From assembly GCA_009760855.2 (NCBI GenBank), contig WPIO01000023.1, positions 3,288,501 to 3,352,500 of the forward strand: 64,000 nucleotides of DNA, written 5' to 3'. This document shows positions 51,101 to 60,100 of the stretch, one piece after another. The first letter of the stretch is position 1; every line of letters starts with the position of its first letter. Both the position numbers and the translations under genes were made by a program. The stretch comes from Cristatella mucedo (taxonomy: Eukaryota; Bryozoa; Phylactolaemata; Cristatellidae). Below the pieces are notes generated by a model, which was given only the letters and a program-made list of their open reading frames with translations, did no database searches and had not been told where the DNA came from.

Positions 51101-54100
51101 AGCGTAAGAACTTTGCTCTGTATCCGTTGCTCAACCGGCATCCATCCTAGCTCTTTTAGCAAAGGAGATACGTACTCAAAACCTTTGGGACTTGAAGACT
51201 TGCAGCCGTATTCATAGTCAGCTGAAGTGGCCTAGTTGCTTTCTTTGGTAGCCCAGCCAAAAGGGAATTACAATAATCAAGCCGAGGCAGAACTAAGGAG
51301 CTAGTTAAGTTTTTTTGCAAGCCACTGTTGAAGACAACTCCTAATCTTGAATAGGGTCAGTAGTGATGGCTAGCTGAAGAAGCAGTCTTCTGAATGAAGC
51401 TTTTAAAATTGAGGCAGCTGTCAAAAACGACACCTAAATTTCGAGCTCGTGGTGATGGTTGCACAACAGCATCGCCTATTAGAAGGGCAAAACCTTTTAA
51501 TCCAGCCACACTCTTAGGGTGTCCTATTAGCAGCAGTTCGGTTTTATCGTCATTTAGTTTCAAAAAGTTTTCCGACATTCAGGATTGAATGTCGGCAAGG
51601 CAAGCATTCAGTTTCTCAGTTGTTGCAACAGATTCCAACTGTTTTAATGACAAATACAGCTGAGTATCGTCAGCATAAAAGTGATATCCTATTCCATGGG
51701 CCTTAATCACTTTTCCCAGAGGTTGTGTATAAATTGAGAAAAGCAAGGAACTTAATAGGGACCCTTGAGGGACTCTTTGGTGACCCGGCTCGTGTGTGAG
51801 ATATGACCCACACACGACACGGATTGAACATGATCAGAGAAGTACGATTTAAACCACGCCAGTGTGTCTTCTGCCAGACCGATCGTTGTTCTCAATCGTT
51901 CAAGTAGAAGTCTTTGTCTAATAGTATAGTGTGTAGGTCTACTGAGAATGACAACTCGTATCGAGGCATACTTACACCTACTTGGCTTTAAGTATTTCCT
52001 GTGTGTCTTACATGTTTTTCGCATTCCTTCATAGTTGCACACTGTTTTGTAACTTGATTGCCTTCATTCAGAAGCTCCCTCCCCATTTTACTAGCAAACA
52101 GAAATGTCTACAGCCAACCCAAGACTTGATGCTCCACTGCTGGAGCCTTCCGGATTCACACACTGCGAGTGGAGAACTTAGCAGCTCTCGGTTTTTGGTA
52201 GTGACCTTTGCATCTGCTTTGCAGCCTTAAGCACTCAGCTATTTTAGCAGGCAGTCGGCTGTGACAACCTCTATGTATGATCTCTAGCATGTGACCCGGC
52301 AAAATAGCCCTTGACAAAATAGCCCCGACAAAAATGGCCCCGGCAAAATAGGCCCCGACAAAATAGCCTACAGACAAAGCTGATAATTTTGAGATGAAAA
52401 CATACTAACGAAAATAGGGTTTAAGGTCTACCCTTTGTTTAATAACAACTCTTTTCTTTTCTGTAACTCTACGTTCTCCATATTGACTAATCAATATGGA
52501 CAGGGAGGATTAAAAGAATAGGGCAGCAAAGAGAAACAAAAATAAATAAGAAAAAACGTGGATTAGTAAATTATTCTTAAATTATAAAAAAAAATGTTAA
52601 AACAAAAATATGTCGATACGTTTTCACTTCGAACATTTTTAATGAAATATATTTCAACATTGTTTTTATTATCATAATAGAATATTTTTGGTTTTATAAG
52701 CTAATCGAAATATAAATGATGTGGAAGAAAATATCTTCTAATTTGTCGGGGTTATTTTGTCTTGGGCTGTTTTGTGTGCAGGCTATATTGTCAGAGGCTA
52801 TTTTTTCGGGTGCCGATCTCTACCCAAATCTAGAGCACATAACCTTGTCGTGGTACCAGTTATTGTTGTGAACATCAATCATAATCATAATCATAATTAT
52901 AGTAATACAAGTGTAGGTTGTTTGGATGGCAGAAGAGAACTTGATCACTATCCCGGCACCTTACAACTTGCTGCACGAGCATCGATACCCATGAGAGTAG
53001 TAGCCTGGGAGGTCACAACCATTCAAAAGCAAAAGATATTCGTTCTTATGCCTGCGTGCTAAAGCAAACATAAAGAAACTCGTGGCTACGTAGTAGCAAG
53101 ACACTTGGCTTTTAGCATGCAGTGAATCATGCACAGTTTTGTCGCTCACTTTTAGGTCCCTTCATTCTATGGCTCCAGCCTATCTGTCAGATATACTACC
53201 CCATCAGGCCAAGCATCGTACCACCCGCTTTTCGAAATCCAACAGTCTAGAAATACCTCATACAAACCTTAAATCCTTTGGAGACCGTGCATTTAGTTCA
53301 TATGCTCCCAAAGCCTGGAACTCCCTCCCGACCTGCGTCAGAACATCCCCCGACCTGACCACATTTAAAAGGAACCTAAAAACACCTATTTAGGACAGCA
53401 TTTAGTGGGTCCCTGTGATTCGTCCTTGATGTGCTTATGCGTGCTGACACTGCATGCTGCCACTAACCACATTTGCATGCTGACCCTGTGCATGTCACCC
53501 CTAACCATATTAATCATTTCGTTTGTTTTTCAAGTACGATTTTACTTACCATTCCATTGCATTCCACTTTACAGCAAATGTAAAGCGCCTAGAGAGAGAT
53601 TAAGTTCTCTGAGGGCGCTTTATCAAGTGCATTATTATTATTATTATTATGTTATGCAAGTAAATCGCACCCACCTTAAAAAAAAGACAAGTTCAGTGGG
53701 GACTGGAAAGCTGAGTAGAACAGATGCATCTTTAGCTGAGACTTGAGATACAGGTATTTGTAGTTGTAGGCCGTAGCCGGAAGCAATTTCAAATCTTTCC
53801 GTGCATACGAGTGGAAGGCCTGGTCACTAAGATTTTGATTTATTATGAGGGATCATGAGATGGCTAGATGCTAAGGAGCAGGTAGTTCAAGAATACACGA
53901 CCGAGTCGCAGTAGGTTGGCTGATGAAAGTGAGTGAAGTGACCAGTAAGTCAGATTGAAGACCTTGAAATCAATTTGGTGCTATCTTGGGAGTCCGTGAA
54001 GCTTAAACAGTGTCTTGGATGGGATGAATGTTTCAGCTATACTGCCAAGTCTTGTTTTAATCGTTAAATGTGGTTTTTGTATACTGCAAGACTAGTTAAA

Positions 54101-57100
54101 TCTAAAGGAGCACTGCATGCCATCACTCTTTTGATGTACCAAACCTCCCGCAAAAGTTTCTGTAGATTATCATATGAACTAGGTTGTCTTTTTGTTCCTT
54201 AGTTTGAGAACGACTGGAAACTGCTTATTCAGTGGCTCACACAAACCAAAGAAGCAATCGACCGTGCTATTGAACAGAACCCTTCCTCAGCAAGGACGCG
54301 TGACCTTATAGAAGAGATTAAGGTACGTGCTTCTCTAAGATCTGTCTATTGCCTGAATTGATCTGGTTTAAGTGCATGCACTATGCAAAGCATTCCCATG
54401 TTTGCGCTATAGTAGCTAGAATGGGTACCTGTTTGTATAGCTGCTCGCGCGCACGTGCGTATGTGATATCTAAAGTAACACATCTGATGGCATGCTTGGC
54501 TGCATCTCACAACGCTGGGAAAATCATACCAGTTTGGTAATCGCGTGTCTCTTAATTGTTATTTAGCCACTTACCCTTACACTGTCAAATCACTCGTTAG
54601 GTTTTTAACTCTTATGCTTTCACTTGCGTCTGTCTTAAAACATGGTACAAAAGGTACTAAACAAAGGTACTCACCCCCTTAGTTGCCAAAAGACGTAAGA
54701 TCTTGTAGTAAGGGTTGCCTCCAAATGCATCCATGTGTGTATGCTTCGATTAGTTGGATTCTGGGTATGTGTCCAAAAGCATACATGTCAAAACTTGTGG
54801 CAGACCCATAAGCACAATGTTTGATTGCTAGGCTGCTTTTACCACCTTGTTTGTGCTAGCTACTTGTTTACCTGACCCTAAAAAGGTTAACTATTTTTGT
54901 TCGTGTGCTTAAGAGACTTTTGCTCTCGACTGTCTGTCACTATTTACCTAATAATAAATTAACATTCCTTTCTTAAATCACTGTGCAGCCTTGTGTGGCT
55001 GGTTCAAATATGCTTTTTTTAAGAATTCCTCTTGAATTTACTGATAGTCTTTGTTGTTTACTACCGGCACTCTACCTAAAATTCCTGGCAGAACCTAATC
55101 TTGAGTTTGAGCAACGACTTTTTGCATGGCAGTTTCTAACCCCTCATGTATGCTTGTGCTCATTGTCAGTCAACTTTCATGTATGTTGGTATGGCGACTC
55201 ATTGAGTTATCTCTTTCCTCCAGTGCCCCAATCCTAATGATTGCATCATATCAGTTTGCTATATTGCTTATTTGGCTGTGCAGCACTTCTGCTGCAGCTG
55301 TGTCGATCTACTATCCAAAGAACACCACGTTGTTTGTACCCGACGGCTGTCTGCCTGTGTTTTTGCTGGTTCTTTGATTAATATGCCATCTGCATGGGCT
55401 AGTGGACTTTCAGCCTCTTGCCGTGTCATGTTATATCGTTTATTTCTTTTATGACATCTGATGTGGTTCGTGTGACCTGTCGGCTTTCCTGATGGTATGA
55501 TATTGGTCCAGTGCCCTGTGTACCTCTCCTGGTGCTAGATCCTCCGGCTTCCGAGCCATTGTTGTGTTGTCGTGGACGGTCACTTTCTGCATTTCCTGTC
55601 GCTGAAAGTTGAACAGTCGGCACAGTCATTGTAACACTACCGTCGGTTTGGGATGATTTACCGACTTGATTTCGCAGCCAGCGATTGCACGGTCTGTGGT
55701 GCATTGAGCAGGGCTTCGGTAACCTCGTTGCCGTTATAGCTCCGCCAGTGCATCCTGTGTAATCCTTAGCTTCTCCGGTCTGCCGCCAGCTTGCATCTGC
55801 CCTTTGCCCCACCCTATGCTTCTCCAATCGAGCTGCCTCCATGCCATCCCTTGCTTGCCTAATCGAGCTGCTCAGACGCTATCTCAGCTGCCCACCTTCA
55901 CGGCTCCTCAGTCGCTGCTGCTGTTTCATGTGCCTGCCACACCCTAGTAAAGTCCCCCCCCCCCTGCCACCCGGCAGCCTATTGGCTAACCTTCTGGGGA
56001 TCATCCCGAAGGTCTCGCTGTGCTTGACACGGTCTGCGCTTGGCCCCCATCGTTGCTTTGCCACCTTCTCACCTAGCATTCCAATGTCCATGCGAGCAGT
56101 GTGCCGGTGCATGCGTGGCCACCTGCGATTGCAGCCATTTGGGCGGCCCCTTCCCTTTTGGACTGCTATCGCGCCGATTGTGCAAGGCTGGCCGCCTGGT
56201 CGCTCGTGAGCACTTTTTTGCTCGGCGTTTTGTAGCGCTTGGAGTTGCAGATGACACGGAAATATCCTCGCTATTTCTCCACCATCCGACTCGGCCGAAG
56301 CTTAAAGGATCGATGCACAAAAGGTGACCCTGAAAGAGAGATCCTGGGTAACATGGTGGACGAGTTGAAGAGCAAATGGACCATTCTGAAGACCGAGCTG
56401 TCGCAGAGGTAAGAAATAGCACCAGGAGTAAGTGTGTGCAGTCGCCGCGGCAGCATTTTCTAGCCTCCATCGGCGTTGCATCGATTTTTGTGAGTGTCGC
56501 CGATGTAGGCAGACCCATTTGGACGAGAGGCTGCTTGAGTCAGGACGCCTGCAGGAGGCTGCCAAGTCGCTCACAGAATGGCTCACCAAAGCCGAGGAGC
56601 TACTTAGCGAAGATAACCCGCTGCTTGGCGACCTCGACACGGTTAACATGCTGCTAGATCAGCACAGAGTAAGCCTTCTTCCATTAACGGTATCTCTCAC
56701 TCTCGCAGGTTGCACTGGTCAGATATCTGGGTCTGTGAAAGCTTGGCCGTCGAGTGGCACTGTAGCAGCAGTCTCGTGCATCAGAGCTCGGTCGGCCGCA
56801 TGCCGTACATAACTCGTTGGCTGGTGTGCGCACCCACCTGACAGCATGATGGCTTCCAGCTCATTTTTCGTCCAGGCATTTGAAGAGGAGACCCAGAACC
56901 GTGGGGCAGTGCTGAACACACTGCAGCAGGCATGCAGCCCGCAGGACGCTGTTGCGATCGCTCAGCTGCAGCAGCTGCTGGCGCGCTTCGAGCGGGTGCA
57001 TTCCATGCGCAACACACGCTCGTCAAAGCTTCAAGATTCCCTGGCTCTGGTAAGCGCAGCATCGATGCCGCTGGCAGCCTGGGGCTGTAGCTCTGCTTTG

Positions 57101-60100
57101 GTCTATTTCGCCTTCAGGCTTCGAGAAGTGCACCACCAGGCAGGGTCTGCTATGTATGTCGGGGTTTGCTCTCTATTATAAAAATAATAATTATAATACA
57201 TGTGTGTATCGCCCTCAGAGAACTTAATCTCTTTCTAGGCACTTTACATTTGCTGTAAAGGAATTGTCTCTCATCTGTAGGCCACGGAGTTTCAGACAGC
57301 AGTGAACCAGCTTCGCGACTTCCTGCCGCAAGCGGAAAACGAGCTGAAGCACCAGCCACTGCCAGAGTCTGCCGCAGCAATCGTCGCCCTCGTTGAGGCG
57401 CACGACCGGTTCGAGGAGCAGCTCGAACAAGTCGTGCCCACCGTCGACCGCATCAAGGTCGTCGGTGAAGAGATCGCCAAATATTGTCACCCCAATGCCG
57501 TGCGGTTCGTCAAATACTACCTTACTATAACCAGCACTCGGTGGGAGCAGGTACAGCATTGCCAGGTTCCTTCCTCGTTCCTGCACGCTACTTGCTGGAT
57601 GTGTCGGTTTGTAATGAATATGTCTAGGGGGTGGCTCACCTCCCGCACCGCCATGGTCACCCTCCCCAATCTTACCAATTTGACCATTCTCCAGCCATCT
57701 GCTGAAGAGACGTGCATTTGGAAAGAAAGAATTGTGCAATGTCGTTTGTGGCAGCATTAGCAATACGTTTTCTTCCTTGGCAAGGGGTGCTCAATTTCTA
57801 TGCCTGCAGAACCCTTCATTCTTTTTAGTACATTTTGCTTCAAGACAAGGTGGGCTGCCTCCTTTGTTTTTAACTTTAACCTTGCCTTTTGCCACCATAG
57901 AAACCTGGCTGTACCCGAGTATTTGGTTAGTAGCTGACTGTGATGCACAGTGTGTCCTTGCAGTTGCTCGAGAGATCGCGAACAAGGCGTGCAAAGCTTC
58001 AGGAGGCTTTAGCTACTATCGAGGGTAATATGGCACTCTTGGAGGAGCTTATTGCATGGCTAACTGATGCCGAGTTGTTGTTGTTCACCAAAGAAGAAGA
58101 TGACATTCCTGAAAACCTAGCTGTGATAGAGGATCTGTTGAAGCAACATACGGTGAGTATTCACAATGAGCATTCCTGCTCGCCCACTGCACTGCAGGCG
58201 ACCACTGGCATTGTTTCGTAACTTTACTGTCTCATTGGGTTGGGCTTTGAAACTCGATATACGGTATATGCGCTTACTAATGTTAAGTGCTGTTGAGTGT
58301 TGAGCTCGGTAGACTCATTCGAGCTGCTGTAATCGCCTTACCTATATGTGTCCCGTGGGACTCGTGTGCCACTGGTATGGATGTATTCCAAATGTACGTT
58401 ACTCACCAGGGTTTTGCCGAGGCGAGATCTTGGTGTAGATGCTTACCACCATTCATGTACTTGTTAGCTCTTAACAACCTTAGAGCATCTATTTCTGGAT
58501 GTATAGCATATCAATCGGCATGTTATCTGCATGTTGCTCCTCCGTGATTTTATATAACGCCAGCATTCTACAGGCCAATGGCCCTGATAAACATGCATGC
58601 ACAGTCATCACAAGTCAGAGCTGCTGGTAGTCTTTGGTACTCATGCCAAATTGTATTGGACTGGCAAAGATTTCTCGGCAGGGTGAATTGACCATTAAGT
58701 CGGCAGCCCAAATCCAACCACTGATGTTATGCATAGGCTGTGACAAGTCCAGTCTGCGGTACTACAATGGGTTGCACAAAGGCTTTTCAAAATATTATCT
58801 TTACAATGCCCTCGGTGCTATGCTTTCGATAGTTGTGCCTCTGCCGAGTATAATCTAATCCATAAATGCTGTGTCCTGGATGTTTTGCTGTTTAATAATA
58901 TTTTCCTGTTCTTTATTTGTGGAAGGCAGTGAAAGCTTCGCACGCCTAAGCCCCACTCTGCTATTGCGAGTCACTGTCTTTTGGAGGTACTCGTCGGGCT
59001 TGTTATTGCATCCTAACGATCTGACTGATTTGCTGTTACTAGTGTTAGATGCTTAGCAAGGGACCCTGCCTTAACTTTAGGTGAGGGGGTAATTTCGGGA
59101 TCTGTGTGTCCCTGCTTTTTCATTTCAGTATACTTAAAGGTCAACTCGGACACCATTGAGTACAGCTGGTGGCTGCTGTAGGACTTATGTACATTGTGAA
59201 CAAGTTTTGCTCACATTTCATTTTCCATTCGTAGGGATAATTAGTGACGATGCATCTAGCAAAACAAAAAACATGAGATTGTCCAACACGTGTGCTCGAG
59301 TTTTTGTGCCAGCACCGTAGCATCCAGCAGGCAGGACGTTGTTGCTCAGTGTGCCCGAGTTTATTTCATCAATTGCCGTGCTGAAAGTGCAAAAAAATAT
59401 TCGATATCTCATGTATTAGCATCAGGCCATAATCAAATTATTAGGTCATTATACCGCGATGGTGCTGTTGGAGCTCGAAATTGGAGGTGGAAACTCATGA
59501 CTACTGTGGCTTTTTCCTGCTGTTGACGGCTGTCTGGAGGTCGGCTGTGCAACTGTTTCCTAACTTTTCGCTTGCTGTATGTGGCCTCTGTATACTTACC
59601 GTTTTGACCATGCTCCGCCGTGAATTCTTGCAGGATTTTCACGATGAGCTAACAGAGAAAGGCAAGGAAGTAGAAAAATTCACTACATTGCAGCAAGAAC
59701 AGAACGGAAGACCGCAGACTCCGAGAGGCAAAAGGTTATTAATATTCTAGACACTAGAAATGCTCGCGTTGTCTTGCAAAATTAGCCTGCCATTGCTTCT
59801 TAGAAACCTATATGAGCTCGTGGTTCGCCGCAGAATTTAGTTAGTTCTCTTAGGGTGCAATGCAAATGTCATTTTATTTTTAGTATTGCTATTTACATTG
59901 TTATCGCTGTTAATATATCTAGGTGCATTGCCTAGGCACTTGTAATAACGTGTTGTTTCTGCAGCTCGCAGTCTTCTGACAGTTCAAACTCACTTGCTAA
60001 GCTGACGAGCAAGTGGAGATCAGTCTGGAAGATGTCAGCAGACAGAAAGAAACGTCTGCAAGATGAGCTCGAGCGACTAACTGAGGTATGACTGCTCGGC

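Larger units (their letters stand above)
50360..54202 (+). other. 3.8-kb transposon-rich intron
   Basis: Between rod exons R19 and R20. It is composed largely of LINE A antisense, the MITE-like element, LINE B and LINE C. Stretches 51955-52280 and 52825-53135 (with an AATCAT repeat near 52870) are unassigned. Confidence 0.75.
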
